NCBI GenBank assembly: GCA_944380095.1
Contig: CALWGP010000008.1
Location: 1 to 45,347 of the forward strand
Direction: 5' to 3'
Source: an uncultured Lachnospiraceae bacterium
Lineage (GTDB): Bacteria > Bacillota > Clostridia > Lachnospirales > Lachnospiraceae
DNA length: 45,347 bases
Below the pieces are notes generated by a model. It saw nothing but the letters and a program-made list of their open reading frames with translations, had not been told where the DNA came from and did no database searches. Positions within the stretch are counted from its first letter, which is position 1; each line of letters opens with the position of its first letter. This document shows, piece after piece, positions 7,287-15,587 of the stretch. Both the position numbers and the translations under genes were made by a program.

Positions 7287-7978
7287 TTTAAGTTCCTTTC
7301 CAGCATTTTTTCGTATTTCACTTCCGCGATGGCCCAGTCTTCCAGGGTATCAATGTCCTGGACTTCCAGTTCGGGCAGGATCATGGACACCATGTTTTTC
7401 GTGTCCGTGGTGCCCTCCCGGAAGAAGGCCTCGGTGCGGCAGGCATAAAACTGCCCGCAGTCATGATAGATTTTTTCCAGGTCCTGGCTGCGGGAAGCCG
7501 CATACTGGGGCCATTTATAGCCCAGATGGCCCTGTCCGTCCAGACACAGCCCGCGCTGCACCGGATAGGAAAAAGGCACTACGGGCATAACGGACTCCGC
7601 GGATTTTAACATTTCCATGGCGTCCCGTAACTTCTGCGCCGTTACAAAGGGGGCGGTGGGATAGATGCAGCAAAACGCGTCAAATTCCCTGCCCTGTGCG
7701 CGGTAGGCAAGAAGCACTTCCCGGATCACATCGTCGGTGGAAGCGTAGTCCCCGGCGGTTTGGGCGCTGCGCAAAAAGGGGACGGATGCCCCGGCGTTTT
7801 CTGCGATGCGGGCGATTTCCGCATCGTCGGTGGAAACCATGACCTCTTCAAAAATGCCGGCGTTTAAAGCGGCTTCCACGGAATAAAGCAGGATGGGTTT
7901 CCCCAGAAACGGCCGTACGTTTTTGCGGGGGATCCGCTTGCTTCCCCCCCTGGCCGTAATAATTGCAACAGATGACAT
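7283..7978 (-). CDS. pseF: Pseudaminic acid cytidylyltransferase, PseF
   Basis: PseF activates pseudaminic acid with CTP to give CMP-Pse, the donor for transferases. The 231-residue protein begins with the CMP-NulO synthetase signature ARGGSKRIPRKN at residues 9-20. LQDIDTLEDW-like residues near the C-terminus (VQDIDTLEDWAIAE) fit the PseF/NeuA family. The start at 7978 has a perfect AGGAGG at 7987-7992; a longer in-frame start at 8161 would run through the intergenic region and the divergent gene. It is the first gene of the minus-strand operon and is divergent from the CotH-like gene. Confidence 0.93.
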   Translation of the reverse strand: MSSVAIITARGGSKRIPRKNVRPFLGKPILLYSVEAALNAGIFEEVMVSTDDAEIARIAENAGASVPFLRSAQTAGDYASTDDVIREVLLAYRAQGREFDAFCCIYPTAPFVTAQKLRDAMEMLKSAESVMPVVPFSYPVQRGLCLDGQGHLGYKWPQYAASRSQDLEKIYHDCGQFYACRTEAFFREGTTDTKNMVSMILPELEVQDIDTLEDWAIAEVKYEKMLERNLK

Positions 7979-8005
7979 AAGACATTCCTCCTGGATTTCA
8001 TTGTA

Positions 8006-8034
8006 AGTATACCATTGGATGCAGGAAATAGAAA
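8006..8034 (-). promoter_or_regulatory. Promoter of the pseF-pseI-pseG operon
   Basis: Read on the minus strand, TGG-TATACT (extended -10, hexamer at 8006-8011) is preceded by 17 bases and a poor -35, TTTCTA (8029-8034). Transcription would start near 7999, leaving a leader of about 20 bases with AGGAGG ahead of pseF. Confidence 0.5.
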
Positions 8035-8049
8035 AGCCTTTTTGGGACT

Positions 8050-8077
8050 GTGAAAAGAAAGAAATTTGGGGTATACT
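8050..8077 (+). promoter_or_regulatory. Promoter of the CotH-like gene
   Basis: GTGAAA at 8050-8055 and TATACT at 8072-8077 are separated by 16 bases. Transcription would start near 8084, so the ATG codons at 8019 and 8085 would be outside or at the very end of the message. This supports the start at 8112, which has GGGAG at 8096-8100. The two divergent -10 boxes are only about 60 bases apart. Confidence 0.45.
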
Positions 8078-8111
8078 GGGAATAATGAAAAAAACGGGAG
8101 AAATTCTTCGA

Positions 8112-9725
8112 ATGGAAGAAAAAAGAGAGATCCGGAAAATCCTGGCGCTGATGGGGGCCATGTGCGTTCTAGCGGCAGCGGTTTTGGGCTACGAGCATAT
8201 AGAGGCCAATGCCGACCGGTATGCCGAAGTCACAGTTTATGAAAATGAAGAGGGAGAACGATACCTGTTCCTTCCCTCCTGGGCGGACGCCGGGCGGGAG
8301 AAGGCGCGGCTGGGGCAGGCGGGAGAAGACGTGGCGGTCCTGCAGTCCGAAAACCTGGCCAGCGTGGAAATCCGGACGGCCAGCGGTTCTTTGGACTTGC
8401 TTTTGGAAGATAAGGAACATACGGAAAAAGGGCGCATCCGGATTACCGGCGCGGACGGGACCCTTTTGTATGAAGGGAATCTGGAAAAGATCCGGGGCCG
8501 GGGAAACAGCACCTGGTCTTTGGAGAAGAAGCCCTTTGAGATCAAACTTTCGGAGAAAGCGGACCTGTTTGGCATGGGCGAAGCCAAAACCTGGATCCTT
8601 TTGGCAAACGGCTTTGACGAAACGGGCATCCGCAGCAGCATCGGCCTTTGGCTGGCCGATGAAGCAGGGCTTGCTTTCACGCCCCGGCAGGAGCCAGTGG
8701 ATCTTTACTGCAACGGGGAGTACCAGGGCAGCTATCTGCTGTGCGAAAAGGTACAGGCCCGGGAAAACCGGGTGGAGATCGGGAACGGTTATCTTATCGA
8801 GCGGGAGCTCAAAGAGCGCTGGGAAGTAGCGGTTTATACGGAAGGAAAAGCCGGATTTGCCACAGGGCGGGGGGAATATTACCTGATCGATTTCCCCGAA
8901 AATCCCACTCCGGAGCAGATTGAGCAAATAAGCTCTCTGGTCCAGGAGGCAGAGGACGCGGTCTTTGCGGCGGACGGTATCCATCCGGAAACGGGCAGGA
9001 GCTGGGACGAGTATCTGGACCGGGACTCCTTCGTACGCAAGTACCTGCTGGAAGAAGTGACCAAAAACTATGACGGCGGCGTCACCAGCGCATTCTACTA
9101 TGTGCCGGAAGGGGAGGCAAAGCTGTATGCCGGGCCGGCCTGGGACTACGATGCGATTTTTGGAAACGTCCTCTTAGACGAGATGAACAGCGACCCCAAG
9201 GGGATCACGGAGCTGTCGGACCATCTTTTTGGGACGGATCTGTACAGCGCCCTGATGGATTTGGAGCCGTTTCGGGAAGAGGTATTCCATTGCTTTGAAA
9301 CCGTGTACCTGTCTCTTTTGGAAGAACTGCTGGACGGCGGAATCGACCGGATGGCCGCACGGACGGAGGCTTCGATGCAGATGAACCACATCCGCTGGGA
9401 AGAGATGGATAACCGCCATCAGTATTATGAAAGCTATGAAGATAACCTGCGTTATCTGAAATACTATATTCGGGAACGGATGGATTTTCTGACGGAAGTC
9501 TGGGTGGGGGGAGAAGTCTACCGGACGGTGACCATGGAGGTGGAAGGCGTTGAATGGAGGAAGTTTTACGTCAGGGACGGCAGCCTTCTGGGCGACCTGC
9601 CGGTTCCGTTTTTAAACGACAGCCTTTTTATGGGCTGGTATCGGACGGATGGGAAAAAATACGATCCCTACCGGCCGGTTTATGAAGATATGACCCTGGA
9701 AGCGGTCTGGCAGGAAGTTGAATGA
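8112..9725 (+). CDS. CotH-family protein kinase, membrane-anchored and extracytoplasmic
   Basis: CotH proteins are atypical kinases first known from Bacillus spore coats. This one has 537 residues from the chosen start. Residues 10-30 form one hydrophobic segment, either a signal anchor or an uncleaved signal peptide, so the domain is probably outside the cell. The CotH signature R128-GRGNSTW is followed by KKPFEIKL, LFGM and WILLAN; EKV follows near residue 220. W344-DYD is the likely metal-binding motif. The last 40 residues (PVPFLNDSLFMGWY ... YEDMTLEAVW) match a Listeria-Bacteroides-type beta-grasp repeat, often seen in cell-wall proteins. It is divergent from pseF and stands alone with its own promoter. 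The substrate is unknown; phosphorylation of a surface protein or glycan of this locus is only a guess. Confidence 0.85.
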   Translation: MEEKREIRKILALMGAMCVLAAAVLGYEHIEANADRYAEVTVYENEEGERYLFLPSWADAGREKARLGQAGEDVAVLQSENLASVEIRTASGSLDLLLEDKEHTEKGRIRITGADGTLLYEGNLEKIRGRGNSTWSLEKKPFEIKLSEKADLFGMGEAKTWILLANGFDETGIRSSIGLWLADEAGLAFTPRQEPVDLYCNGEYQGSYLLCEKVQARENRVEIGNGYLIERELKERWEVAVYTEGKAGFATGRGEYYLIDFPENPTPEQIEQISSLVQEAEDAVFAADGIHPETGRSWDEYLDRDSFVRKYLLEEVTKNYDGGVTSAFYYVPEGEAKLYAGPAWDYDAIFGNVLLDEMNSDPKGITELSDHLFGTDLYSALMDLEPFREEVFHCFETVYLSLLEELLDGGIDRMAARTEASMQMNHIRWEEMDNRHQYYESYEDNLRYLKYYIRERMDFLTEVWVGGEVYRTVTMEVEGVEWRKFYVRDGSLLGDLPVPFLNDSLFMGWYRTDGKKYDPYRPVYEDMTLEAVWQEVE

Positions 9726-9742
9726 GGGGAAGTTTGCGCACC

Positions 9743-9772
9743 TTGCGCTGTCCGTACAGAATGTGGTAAAAT
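9743..9772 (+). promoter_or_regulatory. Promoter of the 9809-21823 gene run
   Basis: TTGCGC at 9743-9748 and TAAAAT at 9767-9772 are 18 bases apart, with TG at 9764-9765 as an extended -10. Transcription would start near 9779, and AAAGGAAGG at 9794-9802 precedes the ATG at 9809. No terminator is visible between the CotH-like gene and this promoter. Confidence 0.6.
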
Positions 9773-9808
9773 ACAGCGTGCCCTCTGGGCGCGAAAGGAA
9801 GGATACCG

Positions 9809-10900
9809 ATGAAGAAAAAGACTCCGAAAAAAGATCGGATTTATGTCTGCCATACCTATTACCATGTATATGTGACCTGTTTAAAAGAGCTGACCCTTCC
9901 CAAAGAAATGCGCGGCCGCGGGACGCTGGTGCTGAGCACTTTGTCCAACGACTTCGGGAACCTGAAGGAGAGGGCGGAAAAGAGCGGGATCTTCGAAGAA
10001 GTCCTTTTGTTTGAGGAAAAGAGGGAGGATCGTTTTCCCCAGCTGGCCCGTTACCATAAGGACCGGGAAAACCTGCTTGTCAACCTGGCTGCCAGGATGG
10101 TCTTTACCAAGCTTTACGGCAAGCTGCAGCAGCCCTATGTGCCCGTGGATTTCCGGGATTACCGGGATATCTACGTGTTCTGCGACTCGGATCCCATCGG
10201 CTATTACCTGAACTGGAAGAAGATTCCCTATCATGCCCTGGAGGACGGGCTGGACTGTATCTGCTATTACGACACGGCGCGTTACGATAACAGGGGACAT
10301 TTTAAGCTGAAGGCGTTTCTGGCCTCCCTGAACCTGATTTTTATTCAGAACGGATACAGCAAATACTGTATGGATATGGAAGTGAACAATACTTCCATTT
10401 TAAAATATCCCTGTCCCAAATACATCGAGCAGCCCCGCGAGGTGCTGGTGCGCCGGCTGACCCGGGAGGACAAGGAGCGGATCCTGGCCCTCTTTTTGCA
10501 GGATCTGGACCGGCTCAAAGAGCAGCTGGCAACCGGGGAGCACCATGAGAAAAAGGTGCTCATCCTGTCGGAGCCTCTGTGCAGCCTGCCGGTGAGAAAG
10601 AAGCTGTTTACCGACCTGGTGGAGACTTACGGCAAAGGCGCCCAGGTGCTCATCAAGCCCCACCCCAGGGACGTGCTGGATTACCGGGCGCTTTTCCCCG
10701 GGTGTATCGTGCTGGACAAGATGTTCCCCATGGAAATCTTGAATTTCCTGGAAGGGGTTTCTTTTGACCGGGTGGTTTCCGTTTATACGGTGACGGATTC
10801 CATCCATTTTGCAAAGGAAAAGATCTTCCTGGGGGACGATTTCATGGATCGGTATGAGAAACCGGAGGAGCATCGCTTCAACGAGCAGATCGAAGACTGA
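9809..10900 (+). CDS. GT52-like sialyltransferase-type glycosyltransferase; candidate pseudaminic acid transferase
   Basis: A soluble 363-residue protein with the two motifs that define bacterial sialyltransferases of families GT38, GT52 and GT80. The acidic D/E-D/E-G motif is E145-D146-G147 in HALEDGLD, and the HP motif is H285-P286 in IKPHPRD. A Ser/Thr pair in VSVYTVTDS near residue 330 corresponds to the third conserved site. In these families the motifs bind the CMP-nonulosonate donor. Because genes for CMP-Pse synthesis lie just upstream, the most economical role is transfer of Pse from CMP-Pse to a glycan. It could equally be a transferase using another donor, since family members without sialic acid activity exist. 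It starts a plus-strand run of coupled genes and is followed at once by an ABC flippase. Confidence 0.72.
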   Translation: MKKKTPKKDRIYVCHTYYHVYVTCLKELTLPKEMRGRGTLVLSTLSNDFGNLKERAEKSGIFEEVLLFEEKREDRFPQLARYHKDRENLLVNLAARMVFTKLYGKLQQPYVPVDFRDYRDIYVFCDSDPIGYYLNWKKIPYHALEDGLDCICYYDTARYDNRGHFKLKAFLASLNLIFIQNGYSKYCMDMEVNNTSILKYPCPKYIEQPREVLVRRLTREDKERILALFLQDLDRLKEQLATGEHHEKKVLILSEPLCSLPVRKKLFTDLVETYGKGAQVLIKPHPRDVLDYRALFPGCIVLDKMFPMEILNFLEGVSFDRVVSVYTVTDSIHFAKEKIFLGDDFMDRYEKPEEHRFNEQIED

Positions 10901-10922
10901 GGGGACGAAAGAGAGTAGAGGA

Positions 10923-12674
10923 ATGAAAAGAATCTGGAAAAAAATGATGGTGCTGCTGAACCATCGCCAAAAACTGAAAATGGTGCAGATCCTGATCATG
11001 ATGGTGATCGGGGCGGCGCTGGAAACCTGCAGCATCGCGCTGGTGATCCCCGCCATCCAGGTGATCATTGATCCTTCCTGCGTGGAAGGGGACGGGATCG
11101 TGGCGAGGGCGTACCGGCTGACGGGCCTTGAAAATCCCACCAGCTTTATGATCCTGATTTTGGGAATGATCATCTTGGGGTTCGTCCTGAAAAACATCTT
11201 CCTGTATTTTCAGAACGTGGTGCAGCTGCGGTTTGTCTATACCAACCAGTTCGAGACTTCCCAGCGGATGATGATCAATTTTATGAAGCGGCCTTATGAA
11301 TACTACCTCAATGCGGATACTTCCGTGATCCAGCGGATGATCACTTCGGATGTGAACAATATGTACGGGCTGATCCTGGCCTGCCTGCAGCTGGTCAGCG
11401 AAGTGATTATCTTCGTGTTTCTGACCGTGACCCTGACTTCCCAGGCGCCCCAGATGATCCTCACCATCGCGGCCCTTTTGGTGGTGGTGCTTTTGATTAT
11501 CAAATGGGTGTTAAAGCCCATTATGCGCCGGGCCGGCGAGGAAAACCAGGATTATTACAGCGGGCTTTACAAGTGGATTGAAGAGTCCGTCATGGGCATC
11601 AAGGAAATCAAAATTGCCAACAAGGAAAACTACTTTATCACGGAATACGGAAAGTGCGGGAAAGGGTATGTGAGCGCCGTCCAGCGCTACAATATTTTCA
11701 ACGCGACCCCCAGGCTTTTGATTGAGACGGTGTGTATGGCCGGGCTGATTTTATACCTGATCCTGATGATTTTATCCGGGGCGGACGTTACGGCCATGGT
11801 GCCCCAGATCGGCGCTTTTTCCGTGGCGGCCATGCGTCTTTTGCCGTCGGCCAACCGGATTAACAACTACCTGACTTCCATTTCCTATTTCGAACCCTTT
11901 TTCATGGGGGTTTCGGACAACCTGCAGGACGAGATCCACGACAAAAACGTGGTATACGACGAGAGCGCCTATCGGGTAAAAAAGGATGTGGAAAAGCTGC
12001 CGGTGAAAAAGGAAATCGTCCTGGAGGATATTGTATACCATTACCCCAATTCCGACGTGCGGATCTTTGACCACGCCCGCATGGAAGTCCCGGTGGGCAA
12101 ATCCGTGGGGATTGTGGGGACATCCGGCGCGGGAAAGACCACCATTGTGGATATCATGCTGGGGCTTTTGCAGATTTCCGAAGGGTCCATCCTGGCAGAC
12201 GGGGTGGAAGTGCGGGATCATTATGAATCTTGGCTGAAAAATATCGGCTATATCCCCCAGAATATTTTCATGGTGGATTCCACCATCCGCAAAAACGTGG
12301 CCTTCGGGTGCGCGGACGAGGAAATCGACGATGAAAAAGTATGGGAAGCGCTGAAAAAAGCCAGCCTGGACGAATTCGTGCGCAGCCTTCCCCAGGGGCT
12401 GGATACGGGCATCGGGGAGCGGGGCATCCGCATTTCCGGCGGACAGCGTCAGAGGATCGGCATTGCCAGGGCCCTTTATGAGGATCCGGAAGTGCTGGTG
12501 CTGGACGAAGCCACCAGCGCTTTGGACAACGATACCGAAGCGGCCATCATGGAGTCCATCAACAGCCTGCACGGGCATAAGACGCTGGTGATCATTGCCC
12601 ACAGGCTGCAGACCATTGAAAAGTGCGACATCGTTTACCGGGTGGAGAACGGACAGATCGTCCGGGAAAGATAG
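10923..12674 (+). CDS. ABC transporter, fused permease and ATPase, PglK/MsbA-like flippase
   Basis: A 583-residue half-transporter. An N-terminal permease domain of about six membrane segments (residues 15-310) is fused to a C-terminal ATPase. Walker A is GTSGAGKTT with K405, the signature is ISGGQRQR at 504-511, and Walker B is VLVLDEA with D528-E529. The permease N-terminus and domain layout resemble PglK and WlaB, which flip undecaprenyl-diphosphate oligosaccharides, and the drug/lipid exporter MsbA. In this locus a lipid-linked oligosaccharide is the likely cargo, particularly since no MATE-type Wzx flippase is seen in the window. The start at 10923 has AGAGGA close upstream; the longer frame overlaps the previous gene. 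Confidence 0.85.
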   Translation: MKRIWKKMMVLLNHRQKLKMVQILIMMVIGAALETCSIALVIPAIQVIIDPSCVEGDGIVARAYRLTGLENPTSFMILILGMIILGFVLKNIFLYFQNVVQLRFVYTNQFETSQRMMINFMKRPYEYYLNADTSVIQRMITSDVNNMYGLILACLQLVSEVIIFVFLTVTLTSQAPQMILTIAALLVVVLLIIKWVLKPIMRRAGEENQDYYSGLYKWIEESVMGIKEIKIANKENYFITEYGKCGKGYVSAVQRYNIFNATPRLLIETVCMAGLILYLILMILSGADVTAMVPQIGAFSVAAMRLLPSANRINNYLTSISYFEPFFMGVSDNLQDEIHDKNVVYDESAYRVKKDVEKLPVKKEIVLEDIVYHYPNSDVRIFDHARMEVPVGKSVGIVGTSGAGKTTIVDIMLGLLQISEGSILADGVEVRDHYESWLKNIGYIPQNIFMVDSTIRKNVAFGCADEEIDDEKVWEALKKASLDEFVRSLPQGLDTGIGERGIRISGGQRQRIGIARALYEDPEVLVLDEATSALDNDTEAAIMESINSLHGHKTLVIIAHRLQTIEKCDIVYRVENGQIVRER

Positions 12675-12727
12675 GGAAACGCCTTTGGGATGAAAGGCTG
12701 CACGGACGAAGGAAGGAGGCGCAGGAC

Positions 12728-13834
12728 ATGGCCGGTGGAACGCAAAAAAGACAGGCGAATCTGGAAGCGCTGCGCATTGCAGCCATGTTCATGGTAGTCG
12801 TTTTGCATTATCTGTCCGGCAGCGGGGCTTTGCCGGAATCGGGCCGGGGGACGGACGGCATCGCCGTGCTTTCCGTGTGCCTGGAATCGGTGTGCATTGT
12901 GGCGGTGAACGCCTATGTGCTCTTAAGCGGCTATTTTTTGAGTACGGCAGACTTTCGCTGGAGCAGGCTTTTGCGGCTGCTTTTGGAGGTCTGGTTTTAT
13001 ACCCTGCTGATTCCGCCCCTTCTGGCGGCCCTTGGGCTGATCGGGCCGTCGGAGCTAAAGGATCCCTATCATCTGTGGAACAGCCTGTTTCCCATCCAGT
13101 CGGGCCATTACTGGTTCGTCACCGCCTATGCGGTGCTGCTTTTGTTTTCCCCCCTGGCGGGCGCAGCCTTAGAAAAGCTGGGGCAAAAGCGGATGAAAGG
13201 GGTGATTTTGGGCCTTCTGGTCTTTTTCTCTTTCGGAAAATCCGTCAGCGTCCTGCAGTTTTCCACGGACCGCTACGGCTATGATTTCGGATGGTTTTTG
13301 TGCCTGTACCTCATCGGCGGCTACTGGCGCCGGTACGGCATCCCTTTTTTGGACAAAAAGGGGAGGGGGATTGCGGTTTATCTGGGTTCGGCCGCAGGCA
13401 TTGCGGGAATGGAACTGGTGCTGGCCCGGCTGTCGGCCGCCCTTCCCCAGCTGACCTACTATGCTTCGGTCCCTTTTCATTATAATTTTGTCCTCTGCCT
13501 TACCGGGGCCATGGGGCTGTTTTCCGCTTTCCTTCACTGGAATATCCGGGAAGGCAGGATGGCCGGCCTGATCCGGGCGGTGAGCCCGGCTACCTTCGGG
13601 GTTTACCTGATTCACCAGCAGGCCGACGTGCAGGGAAGGTGGCTTATGTGGGCGGACGGGCTGGCTGCAAAAGCCGGCCTGGGACAGGTCTGGCAGGACG
13701 GGCTGGCAGCCGGGACCACAGCGCATTTTGCCCTCTGCCTGCTGGCGCAGACGCTTCTGGTCTTCTGGTTTTGCATCGGCGCAGACCGGATCAGGGGCCT
13801 GCTGTTTTGGATCATAAGGAGGAAACGGCCATGA
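12728..13834 (+). CDS. Membrane O-acyltransferase, acyltransferase-3 family
   Basis: A 368-residue polytopic protein of the AT3 family (OafA, WecH, OatA type), which moves acetyl or other short acyl groups across the membrane onto extracytoplasmic sugars. The first segment holds the conserved basic and histidine residues R16 and H27 (NLEALRIAAMFMVVVLHYLSG is the family pattern of an Arg and a His flanking the first membrane helix). About ten membrane segments follow. The GHYWFVTAY stretch near residue 125 and FGVYLIHQQ near the C-terminus are typical. AAGGAGG at 12713-12719 fixes the start. It overlaps the next gene by ATGA. It probably decorates the finished glycan. Confidence 0.85.
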   Translation: MAGGTQKRQANLEALRIAAMFMVVVLHYLSGSGALPESGRGTDGIAVLSVCLESVCIVAVNAYVLLSGYFLSTADFRWSRLLRLLLEVWFYTLLIPPLLAALGLIGPSELKDPYHLWNSLFPIQSGHYWFVTAYAVLLLFSPLAGAALEKLGQKRMKGVILGLLVFFSFGKSVSVLQFSTDRYGYDFGWFLCLYLIGGYWRRYGIPFLDKKGRGIAVYLGSAAGIAGMELVLARLSAALPQLTYYASVPFHYNFVLCLTGAMGLFSAFLHWNIREGRMAGLIRAVSPATFGVYLIHQQADVQGRWLMWADGLAAKAGLGQVWQDGLAAGTTAHFALCLLAQTLLVFWFCIGADRIRGLLFWIIRRKRP

Positions 13835-15552
13835 CGGACCGTATGAAACAAGCCTTGACGAACTTTATCTTCCCGCTGCTGCTGTTTTTGTATCCCTTCC
13901 TGAAAATCGGGCAGGGGATCGACCTGACGGATTCCAGCTACGGACTGGTCAACTACCTGTTTTTCCCCAACGCGGGACAGGAATGGACGGTGGCTACCTG
14001 GCTTGCCAATGTGCTGGGGGCGCTTTTCATCCGGCTGCCCTTTGGGGATACGCTGATCGGGATCCGGTTTTACTGCAGCCTGCTGGTCTGCTTTATGGCG
14101 CTTTTGTCCTATTTTTTCCTGAAAGGGAAAATGCCGCCCTGGATCGCTTTCCTGGGGGAGGCGGCCGCCGTCAGTCTCTGCTGGATCCCGGTGACGAGCC
14201 TGTATAATTACCTGACGTTCGCGCTTTTTTTAAGCGGCAGCATCTGCCTGTACCGGGGACTGGTCTGGCAGAGAAGGAGGACCATGGCCCTTGCGGGCGC
14301 GCTGCTTGGGGCCAGCACCCTGACCCGGCTGCCCAATATTTTGGAGTGCGGCCTGATCGTGGCGGTGTTTTATTACGGAATCGTGAAAAAAAAGGCGGCG
14401 AAGGAAATCTGGAAGGACGCAGGGGCCTGCGCGGCAGGGTTTTTTGCCGCTTTCGGCGCGGGTTTTTTGTGCATCTGCCTGCAGTTTGGACCTGCGGCCT
14501 ACGGGGAAATGCTGACGGGGCTTTCCGGCTATCAGAGCACGGACGCCACCTATTCCCCCCTGTCCATGCTCACATCGGTGGCAGGGGCGTATGTGACTTC
14601 GTTTAAATGGGTGCTTTTGCTGGCGGTGGCGGCAGCCATGGGAAGCGTGCTGTTTTTGCTTTTGCCGGGCCGGTTTGAAAAGACCAAGGCAGCCCTTTAC
14701 CTGTGTATGCTCCCCGTGCTTTTGCGGCTGTTATGGGGAAGGGGGATGTTCAATTTCCAGTATGCTTTTTACTGGAGCGTGTTCCAGTGGTGCATGGTGC
14801 TTTTGTACGCGGCCGTGGGCCTGTGCGTTTTTTGCCTGGCAAATCCCAGGGTTTTCAGAAGGGATAAGCTGCTGGCGCTGATCGTCCTTTTGACCATCCT
14901 CATTACCCCCATCGGGAGCAACAATGAAACCTATCCCAATATGAACAATCTTTTCCTGGTGGCGCCGGTGACGTTTTGGCTGGGATACCGGCTGTTTCTG
15001 GCCCTAGGTTCCAGGAAAGGGACCTTTGCCTGGCGGGCCATGCTGGTTTTTGCGGCGGCGGTTTTCCTGGTCCAGAGCGCGGGCTTTGGCGTCCGGGCGG
15101 TCTTTCGGGACAGCATCGAAGGACAGAGACGGGACAGCGAGGTGACCGGATGTCCCAAACTTTCCGGGGTGAAGACCAATGCCCAAAACGCTGCCGCCCT
15201 GCAGGATGTGGTGGACTACGCCGCCGAAAACGGATGGGAAGAGGATGCGGCCAGGAGCAGGAAAATGATCACTTTCGGAGACGTGCCGGGGTTTTGCTGG
15301 CTGTTTGACATGCCCTCGGCCCTGTCCCATGACTGGCCGGATATGAACACTTATCCGGCGGAAAAAATGCGGGAAGACCTTGGGGCCATCCGCTCCATGA
15401 GCAGCGAGCCTCCGGCGGTGATCGTAAACGAAGGGAATGTGGATTTGGAAGAGCCACAGGAGGCAAAGAAGTGGGAAGCCCTGCAGGCTTTTTTGCAGGA
15501 AAACGGATATGAATGCCGGATGGACAACGGTACATACCGGATTTATGAATAA
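13831..15552 (+). CDS. Polytopic membrane protein, probable GT-C glycosyltransferase
   Basis: A 573-residue protein with a first membrane segment at about residues 10-27 and an acidic first loop (GIDLTDSSYG, D31 and D34). About ten more hydrophobic segments follow, then a soluble extracytoplasmic C-terminal domain from about residue 425. This layout is that of GT-C enzymes using polyprenyl-phosphate sugars, but I do not recognise a named family. The C-terminal domain includes WLFDMPSALSHDWPD, a pattern seen in other uncharacterised Clostridia homologues. AAGGAGG at 13816-13822 supports the start. Translation is coupled to the acyltransferase by ATGA. A flippase or scaffold role cannot be excluded. 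Confidence 0.68.
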   Translation: MTDRMKQALTNFIFPLLLFLYPFLKIGQGIDLTDSSYGLVNYLFFPNAGQEWTVATWLANVLGALFIRLPFGDTLIGIRFYCSLLVCFMALLSYFFLKGKMPPWIAFLGEAAAVSLCWIPVTSLYNYLTFALFLSGSICLYRGLVWQRRRTMALAGALLGASTLTRLPNILECGLIVAVFYYGIVKKKAAKEIWKDAGACAAGFFAAFGAGFLCICLQFGPAAYGEMLTGLSGYQSTDATYSPLSMLTSVAGAYVTSFKWVLLLAVAAAMGSVLFLLLPGRFEKTKAALYLCMLPVLLRLLWGRGMFNFQYAFYWSVFQWCMVLLYAAVGLCVFCLANPRVFRRDKLLALIVLLTILITPIGSNNETYPNMNNLFLVAPVTFWLGYRLFLALGSRKGTFAWRAMLVFAAAVFLVQSAGFGVRAVFRDSIEGQRRDSEVTGCPKLSGVKTNAQNAAALQDVVDYAAENGWEEDAARSRKMITFGDVPGFCWLFDMPSALSHDWPDMNTYPAEKMREDLGAIRSMSSEPPAVIVNEGNVDLEEPQEAKKWEALQAFLQENGYECRMDNGTYRIYE

Positions 15553-15587
15553 GAAAAGAGCGGGCAGACCGCCGGAAAGAGGGAAAA

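Noticed and set aside
6321-7448. A 375-codon open frame on the plus strand opposite pseI
   Set aside because: It lies antisense to the well-supported pseI and pseF genes, has no ribosome site and matches no family. Long antisense frames are expected from GC-rich codon use.
8019-8111. An N-terminal extension of the CotH-like protein from ATG 8019 or ATG 8085
   Set aside because: The TATACT box at 8072-8077 places the transcript start near 8084, so 8019 is outside the message and 8085 would be nearly leaderless. The ATG at 8112 leads directly into a signal-anchor sequence.
11772-12602. A 276-codon minus-strand frame opposite the ABC transporter ATPase
   Set aside because: It is antisense to a domain with intact Walker A, signature and Walker B motifs; it is a shadow frame.
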